Source of the DNA: Paraprevotella sp. | GTDB taxonomy: Bacteria > Bacteroidota > Bacteroidia > Bacteroidales > Bacteroidaceae | Length of the DNA: 18,964 nt | NCBI GenBank assembly: GCA_017630975.1 | Contig: JAGBUF010000290.1 | Location: 1 to 18,964, forward strand | Direction: 5' to 3' | Shown: positions 7,638 to 16,479 of the stretch, one piece after another | Position numbering within the stretch: the stretch's first letter is position 1 | How the letters are laid out: every line of letters begins with the position of its first letter | Translations under genes and position numbers: made by a program | The notes under the pieces: model-generated | Seen by the model: the letters and a program-made list of their open reading frames with translations, nothing else | Databases searched by the model: none | What the model was told of the DNA's origin: nothing

Positions 7638-7671
7638 TGAGGAGGCTACATCTACAGATATAGCCTCCTCA
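7638..7671. terminator. Shared (bidirectional) terminator between oadB and murF-alr
   Basis: TGAGGAGGCTA at 7638-7648 pairs perfectly with TAGCCTCCTCA at 7661-7671 (11 bp, G/C-rich). Four more inner pairs (ATCT/AGAT) are possible. It sits between two convergent genes, 17 bases after the oadB stop and 21 bases from the murF-alr stop. The U-tracts on either side are short, so termination strength is uncertain, but position and symmetry support a two-way role. Confidence 0.75.
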
Positions 7672-7692
7672 TTTACGTTAGAATATTCAGTA

Positions 7693-10161
7693 TCAATCTT
7701 GATAATAGACGCGCCTTACACGAGTACTGATACCGGTCAGAATTTCATACGGAATAGTCTCCACAATATCGCTTAAAACGGTAACAGGCAAGTCCTCGCC
7801 AAAGATAACGACACTATCACCCTCATGACAATCAATCCCTGTGACATCAATCATACAGACATCCATACAGATATTTCCGATATATGGTGCTTTTTGCCCA
7901 TTGACGATGCAATATCCTTTCCCGCATCCCAATTTACGGTCCAATCCATCAGCATATCCGATGGGCAATGTTGCCACTTTCGTATTCCTTTCGAGTACTC
8001 CCCTACGACTATATCCTACAGTTTCTGATGGAGACAATTCATGCATCTGAAGAATAGTTGTACGTAAAGTACTTACATTATTCAGCATTTCATTATTTCG
8101 AGCATTGACTCCATACAAGCCCAAGCCCAAACGAACCATCTCCATGTGACGCTCGGGGAAATGTTCAATAGCAGCACTATTACAGATATGGCGCAATATT
8201 GTATGCTGATAGGCAGATTGCAACTCATTGCATCCCTTTATAAAAAGACGATACTGCTGAGCTGAAAAATCATCAAAGGCATCATTGTCGCTCCCCACAA
8301 AATGCGAGAAAACAGAACGTGGAACAACAGCCGACTGTTTTTTTAATCTATCTATAAGATAGGGCATATCTTTTTCAGGATGAAATCCTAAACGATGCAT
8401 ACCCGTATCCAATTTTATATGAATTGGGAAGTTTGTGACTCCCTCCTTTTCTGCAGCTGTAATGAGAGCATCCAACATACGGAAACTGTATACTTCAGGT
8501 TCCAGTTCATATTCAAATAACGTATTGAAGCACCCCATTTCAGGATTCATTACCATAATATTCGTACTAACACCTGCTTTACGCAATTCTGCCCCCTCAT
8601 CGGCAACAGCCACTGCCAAATAGTCCACTTGATGTTCCTGTAGTGTTTTGGCCACCTCTACCGCTCCACACCCATAAGCTGATGCCTTGACCATACATGT
8701 CACCTTCGTTCCCGGTTTCATAAAACTACGATAGTAGTTCAAATTTGCGACGACAGCATTCAAATTAACCTCTAAAGTCGTTTGATGGACCTTTAAAGAT
8801 AACAAATCGGTCAGTTTATCAAAACGATATGAACGGGCACCTTTTATCAAGATCAACTCATCGTGCATCTTCTCCATTATGCGACTTTCAAGAAAGTCTT
8901 CTATGGTTTTGAAGAAATATGAATTAACATTGAATAATCGCTGTGTTTCATACAAATCCGGTCCGATGCCGATAAATGTGTCAACACCACGACTCTCTAC
9001 CAATTGTGCTACTTTTGCATACAATGTTTCTGGCATTTCTCCGGACTGCTCTACATCACTCAATATCAAAGTCCGCTTACGACATGATTTATCAATACGA
9101 CGACTCATGAAATCAAGAGCGATATCCAAAGAATTCAAATCAGAGTTATAACTGTCATTGATTAATGTGCAACCAGAACGCCCCTCCTTGACTTCCAGAC
9201 GCATAGCGACCGGCTCCATTTTCTTCATACCGAGGAATATTTCTTTATCATCCATTCCCAAATACAAACAAACGGCCAAACATGTTATAGAATTTGTAAT
9301 GGCAGCCTCATCAATAAAAGGCAGGTCATAAGTCCCCTCTTTCTCTTTGTATATATAAGTAATTGTCGTATTATCGTCATGCTTTACAACCGAAGAAATA
9401 TATAATGGAACATCATGTCTTATCCTCGACCATATCAAATGTTCACCTTGAAACGCATTCTTTTGCAAGTGTTGCACTACGCATTTTTCCTCTGCGCAAT
9501 ACACAACAATATCTGCATCCTTAAACAATTTCCATTTTTCAGCACACTTCTCCTCCCTTGTCTTGAAATTCTCTTGATGTGCCTCACCCAAACAAGTAAA
9601 AACCCCTATTGTAGGCTGTATAATAGTTTGTAAAGCATCCATCTCATCTTTCTGTGATATGCCGGCCTCAAAAATACCAATATCTGTATGTTCATTTATG
9701 GCCCAGACCGACAAAGGAACACCAATCTGTGAATTATAGCTACGTGGAGAACGGGTAACAACCTGTTGTGAAGATAATAACTGATACAACCATTCCTTAA
9801 CGATGGTTTTGCCATTACTACCAGTAATACCGACAACAGGAATATCAAACGATTCTCTATGACGTTCTGCCAATCGTTGCAAAGCCTTCAACGTATCTTG
9901 CACCAACAAGAATCCGGCTTCCGGATATAATAAGATATCCTGCGGTTCCTTATTAACCACAAATGCTCTTACACCACGCCTATACAACTCATTTATATAC
10001 CGGTGGCCATCATTTCTGGCACTTTCAATGGCAAAAAACAAGGTGCTTTCCGGGAAGCATAATGAACGACTATCTGTCAACAACCAACTGATCTCATTGT
10101 GCTCAACACCATATACGCGTGCACCTATAAACGATGCTATTTGTTCCAAAGTATAAGACAT
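7693..10161 (-). CDS. murF-alr: Bifunctional MurF (UDP-MurNAc-tripeptide:D-Ala-D-Ala ligase) / alanine racemase
   Basis: This 822-residue fusion makes peptidoglycan precursors. The MurF half (about 1-450) adds D-Ala-D-Ala to UDP-MurNAc-tripeptide. It shows the ATP loop GITGSNGKT at 111-119, SYNSQIGVP, the EAGIS motif and NDSYNSDLNS. The racemase half (about 458-822) interconverts L- and D-alanine. It has the PLP lysine Lys492 in VKASAYGCG, KLDTGMHRLGF with a carboxylate-contact Arg, the catalytic Tyr717 in VGYSRRG, and the IGYADGLDR segment. The fusion is characteristic of Bacteroidota, and would place D-alanine production beside its use. A GTG at 10165-10167 directly abuts the upstream stop. 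I prefer ATG 10161, two codons later, because MSYTLEQIA is the natural beginning. It lies 6 bases after the GSCFA gene and is almost certainly co-transcribed with it. Confidence 0.95.
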   Translation of the reverse strand: MSYTLEQIASFIGARVYGVEHNEISWLLTDSRSLCFPESTLFFAIESARNDGHRYINELYRRGVRAFVVNKEPQDILLYPEAGFLLVQDTLKALQRLAERHRESFDIPVVGITGSNGKTIVKEWLYQLLSSQQVVTRSPRSYNSQIGVPLSVWAINEHTDIGIFEAGISQKDEMDALQTIIQPTIGVFTCLGEAHQENFKTREEKCAEKWKLFKDADIVVYCAEEKCVVQHLQKNAFQGEHLIWSRIRHDVPLYISSVVKHDDNTTITYIYKEKEGTYDLPFIDEAAITNSITCLAVCLYLGMDDKEIFLGMKKMEPVAMRLEVKEGRSGCTLINDSYNSDLNSLDIALDFMSRRIDKSCRKRTLILSDVEQSGEMPETLYAKVAQLVESRGVDTFIGIGPDLYETQRLFNVNSYFFKTIEDFLESRIMEKMHDELILIKGARSYRFDKLTDLLSLKVHQTTLEVNLNAVVANLNYYRSFMKPGTKVTCMVKASAYGCGAVEVAKTLQEHQVDYLAVAVADEGAELRKAGVSTNIMVMNPEMGCFNTLFEYELEPEVYSFRMLDALITAAEKEGVTNFPIHIKLDTGMHRLGFHPEKDMPYLIDRLKKQSAVVPRSVFSHFVGSDNDAFDDFSAQQYRLFIKGCNELQSAYQHTILRHICNSAAIEHFPERHMEMVRLGLGLYGVNARNNEMLNNVSTLRTTILQMHELSPSETVGYSRRGVLERNTKVATLPIGYADGLDRKLGCGKGYCIVNGQKAPYIGNICMDVCMIDVTGIDCHEGDSVVIFGEDLPVTVLSDIVETIPYEILTGISTRVRRVYYQD

Positions 10162-10167
10162 AGTCAC

Positions 10168-11154
10168 TTATATTTTGTAATCTTTCAATTTGGCATAAGC
10201 CGGTGTATTCAAAATTGCAGGATATCTATCCACCAATTCTCTTAATTTCATACGAGTGGATTTCATGAACAATTCGTATGCTTCCGATGCAGGATGCAAC
10301 GGACGATGCGTAAATGATTTTTCTATCCGTTCCCACTCTTTCATGTAATTCAATGTTTCTTTTGCAAAACATTTTTCAGTAAAACGCTCCCATATATAAT
10401 TGACTGCCATTTCTGATGGGTGCAACATATCATCCGCATAAAAACGATAATCTCTCAACTCATCCATCACGATTTCGTATGCAGGGAAATAGACACATCT
10501 TCCTTCATTCCTACTGCAAATCTCATCTACCGCAAGCAATAAAGCAGCCTTACTCAATTGACTTTCATGAAATCCGTACTTGGCATATCGGTATGGACTC
10601 ACCGTAAAAACCACTCGTAACGATGGTGCATGACACCACAGATCGTCCATAGCTTGTTGCAAGGAAACAACCATCTGAGACACTGTCAGTTTTTTTTCTT
10701 CAAACATCTGCGCTGGTTGCTTATGGCAATTTCCCACAATAAAACCTTTTTCTTTCAGTGCATAACACCGATTCGTACCTAAAGTGATGAACAAAAAATC
10801 AAGATGTTTCAATCTCTCTGTTTCTGAACAACAAGCCTGTTCCAAATTTCTCTTGCAGGTCACTACATCAGGAGCTGCAAAAGAACTATCATTGAACCAA
10901 CTGTTCCATAAGCCTTCTGACTCTACAAAACCGTCACTCTCAAAAGTAAAATTGCCTGTCATCATGCGACATGCCGTTGCAATACTTTCAGGATTATACA
11001 ACACACCGAATGGATTGACATGAACGTCCAACCCTGAATGTTCCATACGGTTACCTATATGATTGGCAAAACATGAACCTATCATATTTATTTTTGAACC
11101 GGGATATATCAGAGTGTCAAAACTTTCAATCTTTATTTCTGTACGAAAATCCAT
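10168..11154 (-). CDS. GSCFA-domain protein (SGNH hydrolase-like, substrate unknown)
   Basis: A 328-residue protein with the namesake motif IGSCFA (GSCFA at residues 26-30), which defines the GSCFA family. The pattern is that of an SGNH esterase/lipase: Ser27 in the first block as likely nucleophile, ITLGTN at 122-127 as an oxyanion block, and ADDMLHPS at 239-246 giving the Asp-x-x-His pair (Asp241, His244). VSPYRY at 184-189 is another family stretch. No signal peptide or membrane segment is seen, so it is probably cytoplasmic. It is the first gene of a two-gene unit with murF-alr. That suggests, without proving, a link to envelope or peptidoglycan acyl-group chemistry. No substrate can be assigned from sequence. 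Confidence 0.88.
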   Translation of the reverse strand: MDFRTEIKIESFDTLIYPGSKINMIGSCFANHIGNRMEHSGLDVHVNPFGVLYNPESIATACRMMTGNFTFESDGFVESEGLWNSWFNDSSFAAPDVVTCKRNLEQACCSETERLKHLDFLFITLGTNRCYALKEKGFIVGNCHKQPAQMFEEKKLTVSQMVVSLQQAMDDLWCHAPSLRVVFTVSPYRYAKYGFHESQLSKAALLLAVDEICSRNEGRCVYFPAYEIVMDELRDYRFYADDMLHPSEMAVNYIWERFTEKCFAKETLNYMKEWERIEKSFTHRPLHPASEAYELFMKSTRMKLRELVDRYPAILNTPAYAKLKDYKI

Positions 11155-11194
11155 TTATGTCGATGACGTTATTGCTTTATCGTAATTTTTCATA

Positions 11195-11202
11195 CAAAAA
11201 TA
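11195..11202 (-). promoter_or_regulatory. -7 promoter element for the GSCFA-murF-alr unit
   Basis: On the minus strand this reads TATTTTTG, a perfect TAnnTTTG, 40 bases upstream of the GSCFA ATG. No clear -33 element accompanies it. It lies in the 97-base divergent region shared with dxs. Confidence 0.5.
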
Positions 11203-11224
11203 AACAAGATATATTAAATTGTAG

Positions 11225-11232
11225 TAATTTTG
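11225..11232 (+). promoter_or_regulatory. -7 promoter element for dxs-trkA
   Basis: TAATTTTG followed by C is a perfect Bacteroides -7 element, 19 bases before the dxs ATG. It predicts a very short leader of about 10-15 bases. The -33 region has no good TTTG. It is back-to-back with the minus-strand element at 11195-11202. Confidence 0.6.
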
Positions 11233-11251
11233 CATAGATTAAATTGAATTC

Positions 11252-13183
11252 ATGAGCAATAATCACACATACGAGCTCCTATCGCAAATCAATTACCCGA
11301 AAGATTTGCGTAAACTTTCATTGGAACAACTTCCACAAGTTTGCAAGGAGCTTCGACAAAATATTATTGATGAACTTGCAGACAATCCGGGACATTTTGC
11401 CTCCAGTTTAGGAGTCATTGAACTGACTGTTGCTTTACACTATGTGTATGACACACCATATGACCGAATTGTGTGGGACGTAGGTCATCAAGCTTATGGA
11501 CATAAGATTCTGACCGGTCGACGAGAAAAGTTCCATACCAATCGTAAATTCAATGGTATAAAGCCATTCCCTTCACCGTCGGAAAGTGAATATGACACAT
11601 TTACTTGCGGACATGCATCTAACTCCATCTCTGCTGCTTTAGGAATGGCTGTTGCAGCGAGCAACAAGGGTGAAGACAAACGACACATCATTGCCGTCAT
11701 CGGTGATGGTTCTATGAGTGGAGGACTTGCCTTTGAAGGGTTAAACAATGTCTCCTCATGCCCGAACGACATCCTCATCATCCTGAACGATAACAACATG
11801 AGCATTGACCATAGTGTCGGTGGCATGAACCATTACTTCCACCAGTTGCACACCAGCAGTGCATACAATCGTTTCAGATTCCTTATCTCAAAAAAATTAC
11901 ACCGTTGGGGATGGCTCAATGAGGAAAGACGAAAAAAACTTATTCGTTTCAACAACTCTCTAAAATCACTTATCAGCAACCAACAGAATGTCTTTGAAGG
12001 GATGAACATCCGCTATTTCGGTCCAAGTGATGGACACAATGTAATAGAAATGGTTCATACGCTTCAAACACTCAAAGACATGAAGGGCCCTAAGCTCTTA
12101 CACATACACACCACCAAAGGTAAGGGATTTGAACCTGCTGAAAAAGCGGCTACCATTTGGCACGCCCCGGGTAAGTTTGACAAGGAAACCGGAGAAAGAA
12201 TCAAAGCCGATGATTCCCATCTCCCCCCAAGATACCAGGACGTTTTCGGAGAAACGTTACTTGAATTAGCAAAAAACAATGACAAGATTATCGGTATCAC
12301 ACCTGCCATGCCATCAGGATGCTCATTGAACATCCTCATGAAAGCCATGCCGGAACGTGCATTTGACGTAGGCATCGCAGAGGGGCACGCCGTCACCTTC
12401 TCCGGTGGAATGGCTAAAGATGGAATGATTCCATTTTGTAACATCTACTCTTCGTTTTCTCAGCGTGCCTATGACAATATCATTCACGATGTTGCCATTG
12501 AACGTTTGAATGTTGTATTCTGTTTTGACCGGGCAGGTTTGGTTGGAGAAGACGGAGCAACTCATCATGGTGTTTTTGATTTGGCAGCCTTACGTCCTAT
12601 CCCCAACTTGACTATCTCTTCACCCTACAATGAAAAGGAGTTGAGACATTTGATGTACACGGCACAATTGCCGGATCAAGGTCCATTCGTTATCAGATAT
12701 CCTCGTGGTCGCAGCAGCAATACTGATTGGCATTGCCCATTTGAAGAAATCAAAATCGGTACAGGAAGAAAACTAAAAGACGGATGTGACGTTGCCATCT
12801 TATCATTAGGACCAATCGGTAACACTGTAGCTGAAGCCATAGGTCTCTTTGAGGAAGAAGAAAAAGCAAAAGGAACATCTGTTACAATTGCTCATTATGA
12901 CATGAGATTTCTTAAGCCAATAGACCATAATATCCTAAAGGAGGTGGGAGAAAAATTCACCAAGGTCATCACTATCGAAGACGGTTGTGTCAATGGCGGC
13001 TTAGGTAGCGCTGTCTTAGAATATATGTCCGACCACGGATTCACTCCTCAAGTTATCCGTTTAGGAATCCCCGATAGGTTCATTGAGCACGGCAGTATCG
13101 CACAACTCCAAGAACTTGTCGGTATGGATTGTCAAGCTATTGTCAAACAACTTCGTTTCATCTCCTCACATCACTCGTTATGA
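11252..13183 (+). CDS. dxs: 1-deoxy-D-xylulose-5-phosphate synthase
   Basis: This 643-residue thiamine-diphosphate enzyme condenses pyruvate with glyceraldehyde 3-phosphate, the first step of the MEP isoprenoid pathway. Visible features are His48 in [20 protein letters not shown] at 74-85; the ThDP/Mg motif from GDGSMSGG (151-158) to NDNNMSI (179-185); and, in the second domain, [11 protein letters not shown] with the glutamate that activates the cofactor. The transketolase pyrimidine-binding and C-terminal domains follow in the standard order. Length is slightly above the usual 620-640. Its last bases overlap the trkA start as ATGA, so the two are translated from one message. Confidence 0.97.
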   Translation: MSNNHTYELLSQINYPKDLRKLSLEQLPQVCKELRQNIIDELADNPGHFASSLGVIELTVALHYVYDTPYDRIVWDVGHQAYGHKILTGRREKFHTNRKFNGIKPFPSPSESEYDTFTCGHASNSISAALGMAVAASNKGEDKRHIIAVIGDGSMSGGLAFEGLNNVSSCPNDILIILNDNNMSIDHSVGGMNHYFHQLHTSSAYNRFRFLISKKLHRWGWLNEERRKKLIRFNNSLKSLISNQQNVFEGMNIRYFGPSDGHNVIEMVHTLQTLKDMKGPKLLHIHTTKGKGFEPAEKAATIWHAPGKFDKETGERIKADDSHLPPRYQDVFGETLLELAKNNDKIIGITPAMPSGCSLNILMKAMPERAFDVGIAEGHAVTFSGGMAKDGMIPFCNIYSSFSQRAYDNIIHDVAIERLNVVFCFDRAGLVGEDGATHHGVFDLAALRPIPNLTISSPYNEKELRHLMYTAQLPDQGPFVIRYPRGRSSNTDWHCPFEEIKIGTGRKLKDGCDVAILSLGPIGNTVAEAIGLFEEEEKAKGTSVTIAHYDMRFLKPIDHNILKEVGEKFTKVITIEDGCVNGGLGSAVLEYMSDHGFTPQVIRLGIPDRFIEHGSIAQLQELVGMDCQAIVKQLRFISSHHSL

Positions 13184-14523
13184 AAATCATCATTGCTGGA
13201 GCAGGCGCAGTAGGCACACATTTGGCACAACTTTTAGCCAAAGAAAATCAAGACATCACACTCATAGACGAAAGTGAAGAAAAACTTTCTAAAGTGGCTG
13301 ACGATGTGGACTTGCTTACTTTGAATGGAGCCCCAACATCCATTCATATACTAAAAGAGGCGAGAACAAAAAACGCTGACTTATTTATCGCCGTAACCCC
13401 TAATGAATTAAAGAACATTACATGCTGCACATTGGCCCACTCACTCGGAGCTAAAAAGACAGTAGCCAGAATTGACAATGCAGAATATCTGGATGCTGAC
13501 TACAAAGAATTCTTTAAGACCATCGGTATCAATTCTTTGATTTTTCCCGAGATTCTGGCAGCCAAAGAGATCACAGAAAACATCAGACATAGTTGGGTCC
13601 GCCAATGGTGGGAGGTGCATAACGGTGCATTGATTATGTTAGGAATCAAACTGAGAAAAAGCGCAGAGATTCTTGACATCCCTTTGAAAACACTATGTGG
13701 TCCGGACACCTGCTATCATATTGTTGCTATCAAAAGAGGAGATGAAACCATTATCCCCAATGGAGACACTACTCTTCAATTGAATGATATTGCATACTTC
13801 ATGACTACCAAAAAACATATTCCATTTATCCAGAAAGTAGTGGGTAAAGAAAAATATGAGGAGGTAGAGAATGTTATGATTATGGGTGGAGGACGGACTG
13901 CATTCCACACTGCCATGTTCGCGTCAGATACTATGGATGTTAAAATCATTGAGAGCGATGCACAACGCTGTCTCGAATTAAACGAAGCATTGGAGAACAA
14001 TGACACAATGATTATACATGGCGATGCCCGCGACTCTTCATTATTGTTGGCAGAAGGCATACAACGCACACAAGCTTTTGTAGCCCTGACAAGACAAAGC
14101 GAAAGCAACATCCTGGCTTGTCTGACCGCCAAACGTTTAGGCGTAAGAAAAACCGTTGCTTTGGTGGATAATCTTGATTATGTATCTATGGCTGAGAAAT
14201 TAGACATAGGCACAATTATCAATAAAAAAACGATTGCTGCCAGCCATATCTATCAGATGATGCTTGACTCCGATGTTTCAAATGTAAAATGTTTAACCGT
14301 TGCTGATGCCGACGTTGCTGAGTTTGAAGTAAAAGCAGGTGCACGTGTCACCCGAAAACCGGTAAAAGACTTGGGACTTCCACTTGGAGTCACTATTGGA
14401 GGTCTTGTGCGTAATGGAGAAGGTATGCAAGTCAATGGTATGACTCAGATACAAGAAGGAGACAGCGTCGTTGTATTCTGCCAAAATATGTTTATCAAGA
14501 AGTTAGACAAATTCTTCTCGTAA
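13180..14523 (+). CDS. trkA: Trk-type K+ uptake system, NAD-binding regulatory subunit TrkA
   Basis: A 447-residue cytoplasmic protein with two tandem RCK units, each a Rossmann fold plus a TrkA_C domain. The first has GAGAVG at 7-12 and the ribose-binding acid in LIDES (Asp30). The second begins at [10 protein letters not shown] (232-241) with Glu258 in IIESD and HGDARD at 280-285. TrkA senses nucleotides and gates the TrkH K+ channel. I chose ATG 13180, which overlaps the dxs stop as ATGA and gives the normal [12 protein letters not shown] start; a longer reading from 13129 lies within dxs. The second Rossmann loop has Ala where the third glycine is usual (GGGRTA), so that site may bind nucleotide differently. 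No trkH follows: the next gene is convergent and only 3 bases away. Confidence 0.94.
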   Translation: MKIIIAGAGAVGTHLAQLLAKENQDITLIDESEEKLSKVADDVDLLTLNGAPTSIHILKEARTKNADLFIAVTPNELKNITCCTLAHSLGAKKTVARIDNAEYLDADYKEFFKTIGINSLIFPEILAAKEITENIRHSWVRQWWEVHNGALIMLGIKLRKSAEILDIPLKTLCGPDTCYHIVAIKRGDETIIPNGDTTLQLNDIAYFMTTKKHIPFIQKVVGKEKYEEVENVMIMGGGRTAFHTAMFASDTMDVKIIESDAQRCLELNEALENNDTMIIHGDARDSSLLLAEGIQRTQAFVALTRQSESNILACLTAKRLGVRKTVALVDNLDYVSMAEKLDIGTIINKKTIAASHIYQMMLDSDVSNVKCLTVADADVAEFEVKAGARVTRKPVKDLGLPLGVTIGGLVRNGEGMQVNGMTQIQEGDSVVVFCQNMFIKKLDKFFS

Positions 14524-14526
14524 ATA

Positions 14527-15531
14527 TCAAACACGATTCATCCCGTCTATAAACTGTTGTAAATCGCGCTGCAAATATACATACGGTGGAGCATCCTTGA
14601 AATTGATGTTCTTGCGCAACGATTCTTCTACAGGTGTTTGGCTATGCATATAACAGGACCATTCGTTCTGACGCTGTGTGTCATGATCCGCCAACTCCTT
14701 GATTTCACGCTCTCGTTCACGTCTCAGTATAGTACAAATAGGTTCCAACAAAGGAGTAATGACATTGTCAAACAATGTATGCCCTTGCATATATAAATAG
14801 GTAGTTTCTGGAGTTACCCCTAATCCTATTATTTCTTGCTTCAATGATTCATAATCCTTTTTGGCTTGGGGATATTGACGTTGAAGCCAAGCAATTTTCC
14901 TGTTTACTTTCTTTTTGACATATTCCAAGGTGTTTTCAGGATGGTAAACATTGATATCACCGAAACTCACATGGTTGCCGAACTCCGTCAATGTAAATTC
15001 CCGGTATTTATCGTTTCTATACATCCATACTGACCACACGAACAAAGGCCATATAATCAATGAGAATTGTTTCATGAATTCCTCTAAATCCACCAATTGT
15101 CGGTCATTCAATGTTGCCATGACACATACTTGATGCAAACTACCAGCATAACACAAATAATTTTCAATGGCATAAGCATAAGTATGAAAGACATATGGGT
15201 GATTATTTACCATGCGTGAAGTTGGTGTAACCCCTTGCATCAGATAATCATAATCAGCATCAACACATGCAATCATATAATTCCCTAAATGCGAACCCAG
15301 TTGATTCATCAGTGCCAATTTCTTGCCCTTGCCCAATGAACTTCGCGAGGGAAGCATAATTTCAAAATAACGAGTTTCATCCTCGAACTCATCCAATACC
15401 ATCCGCCAAAAAGAAATATCAGCATAGCTTTCTACATACGCAACAATCTTTTGTCGGGCATCTTTCGGTTTTAATTTATTGGCTGCACCAATATATAATG
15501 AGTTCAGATTATCGGCTAACCTCTTTGCCAT
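14527..15531 (-). CDS. DUF4435-like protein with TOPRIM-type acidic motifs, partner of an ATPase
   Basis: A 334-residue protein that looks like the DUF4435 family. Residues 32-42 (YVESYADISFW) carry Glu34 and Asp38. ACVDADYDYL at 88-97 gives the DxDxD cluster (Asp91, 93, 95), and YAIENYL at 120-126 is another typical stretch. Such an E...DxD arrangement is the metal site of TOPRIM-like nucleases, so a nuclease role is possible. The C-terminal half is charged and probably helical, with QGHTLFDN near 249-256. It is transcribed 15 bases after the ATPase gene, so the two products probably act together. In the PARIS defence system AriB has this domain and follows the ATPase AriA in the same order. 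An OLD-type split enzyme, or a non-defence role, is equally open. Family confidence is moderate; function is inferred. Confidence 0.7.
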   Translation of the reverse strand: MAKRLADNLNSLYIGAANKLKPKDARQKIVAYVESYADISFWRMVLDEFEDETRYFEIMLPSRSSLGKGKKLALMNQLGSHLGNYMIACVDADYDYLMQGVTPTSRMVNNHPYVFHTYAYAIENYLCYAGSLHQVCVMATLNDRQLVDLEEFMKQFSLIIWPLFVWSVWMYRNDKYREFTLTEFGNHVSFGDINVYHPENTLEYVKKKVNRKIAWLQRQYPQAKKDYESLKQEIIGLGVTPETTYLYMQGHTLFDNVITPLLEPICTILRREREREIKELADHDTQRQNEWSCYMHSQTPVEESLRKNINFKDAPPYVYLQRDLQQFIDGMNRV

Positions 15532-15546
15532 TGCACTCCTTGAAAG

Positions 15547-16365
15547 TTATTTTGTAATATCCGTCACTTCTGTTACTGCATCCATCCAACCGTTCATAAT
15601 CAATGCTGGCGAGTGAGTTGTCAGGATAATCTGCACATTTGGATTCACTCGCATAATTAGATTGATCAATTTTTGTTGCCATTCCACATGCAAACTTATT
15701 TCCGGTTCATCCATAAACAAAACATATGGTTGACGATCTTGAACAAGAACAGTCAATAAAATCACCAGAATTTGCTTTTCACCGGAAGATAACTTATAAG
15801 GGGATAATATTTCGCCATACTGTTCTAACTGAATTTCATTACTGGTACGGACAATTTTCTTTCCGGTTTCTCTAAACAATTCATCCACCATATCCTGAAA
15901 CTGAACCCTTGCCATGGCTGCCTGCTGCGCCATTTCACGTGCCTCTGGGTCGCCGCTGGTCAGCATTTCAATCATACGATTACCGATGTTCACTTGATAA
16001 TCCAAGAAACGTCTTTGCAACAAATACAATTGCCAGTCCAATTCTGTAGCTACACGATTGTCTGCCAGTTTTTCCAACAAACCACTTTGAATCAAGGGTC
16101 GATCAAAACTCCTGATAACATCGAAACGTATAGCCGTGGCATCCTGCGGATAATAGGTAATATTCACCTCACTTTTCAAAGGAACTTCATTCTCGCTGAT
16201 TTGTAGTAAGCGCGACACCACCCTATTCAAAATCGTACTTTTACCTACACCATTCACACCACTCAATATATTGACTTTACGATGCAGATCCCACACGATA
16301 TGTTTCTGACCGCTCCACAAAGAATCTATCTCTATCCGCTGAATATATTCACCAATCTTATCCAT
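15547..16365 (-). CDS. Compact OLD/AAA_15-21-type ABC ATPase
   Basis: A 272-residue soluble ATPase with all core motifs in order: Walker A GVNGVGKST at 36-44, ABC signature LSSGEKQ at 192-198, Walker B YVLFMDEPE at 214-222 with catalytic Glu220, and the switch histidine in TTHSPAL (His251). The 'DEPEISLHVEWQ' and 'TTHSPALI' wording is that of OLD-family and related SMC/Rad50-like ATPases, not transporters. The region between Walker A and the signature (about 60-185) is helical and short, with no long coiled coil. It is smaller than the AriA ATPases of PARIS, which are usually above 400 residues. It is the first gene of a two-gene unit with the DUF4435-like gene and has its own good promoter. 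The partner and signal it responds to are unknown. Confidence 0.85.
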   Translation of the reverse strand: MDKIGEYIQRIEIDSLWSGQKHIVWDLHRKVNILSGVNGVGKSTILNRVVSRLLQISENEVPLKSEVNITYYPQDATAIRFDVIRSFDRPLIQSGLLEKLADNRVATELDWQLYLLQRRFLDYQVNIGNRMIEMLTSGDPEAREMAQQAAMARVQFQDMVDELFRETGKKIVRTSNEIQLEQYGEILSPYKLSSGEKQILVILLTVLVQDRQPYVLFMDEPEISLHVEWQQKLINLIMRVNPNVQIILTTHSPALIMNGWMDAVTEVTDITK

Positions 16366-16393
16366 GATATGCGTTTTTCTGTTGGTTTATAGA

Positions 16394-16424
16394 CAAAGGT
16401 AATTTTTCCTGAAGAAAGTAACAA
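16394..16424 (-). promoter_or_regulatory. Promoter of the ATPase-DUF4435 unit
   Basis: On the minus strand TTG (16424-16422) and TACCTTTG (16401-16394) are 20 bases apart, a good Bacteroides -33/-7 pair. The -7 element lies 28 bases upstream of the ATPase ATG. Its upstream side reaches the region serving the divergent nitroreductase promoter. Confidence 0.6.
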
Positions 16425-16444
16425 CGAATTTTCTTATTTTTACG

Positions 16445-16452
16445 TACATTTG
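16445..16452 (+). promoter_or_regulatory. -7 promoter element for the small nitroreductase
   Basis: TACATTTG followed by T is a perfect TAnnTTTG, 27 bases upstream of the ATG at 16480, predicting a leader of about 20 bases. This supports ATG 16480 as the start: the longer reading from TTG 16450 would begin inside the promoter element. Confidence 0.55.
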
Positions 16453-16479
16453 TCACTGAACTATAAAAATGTAAGATTT

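Noticed and set aside
14527..16365. Calling the ATPase-DUF4435 pair a proven PARIS defence system or a genomic-island insertion
   Set aside because: The ATPase is much shorter than AriA, and no integrase, transposase, tRNA, direct repeat or other defence gene is visible nearby. Only resemblance can be claimed.
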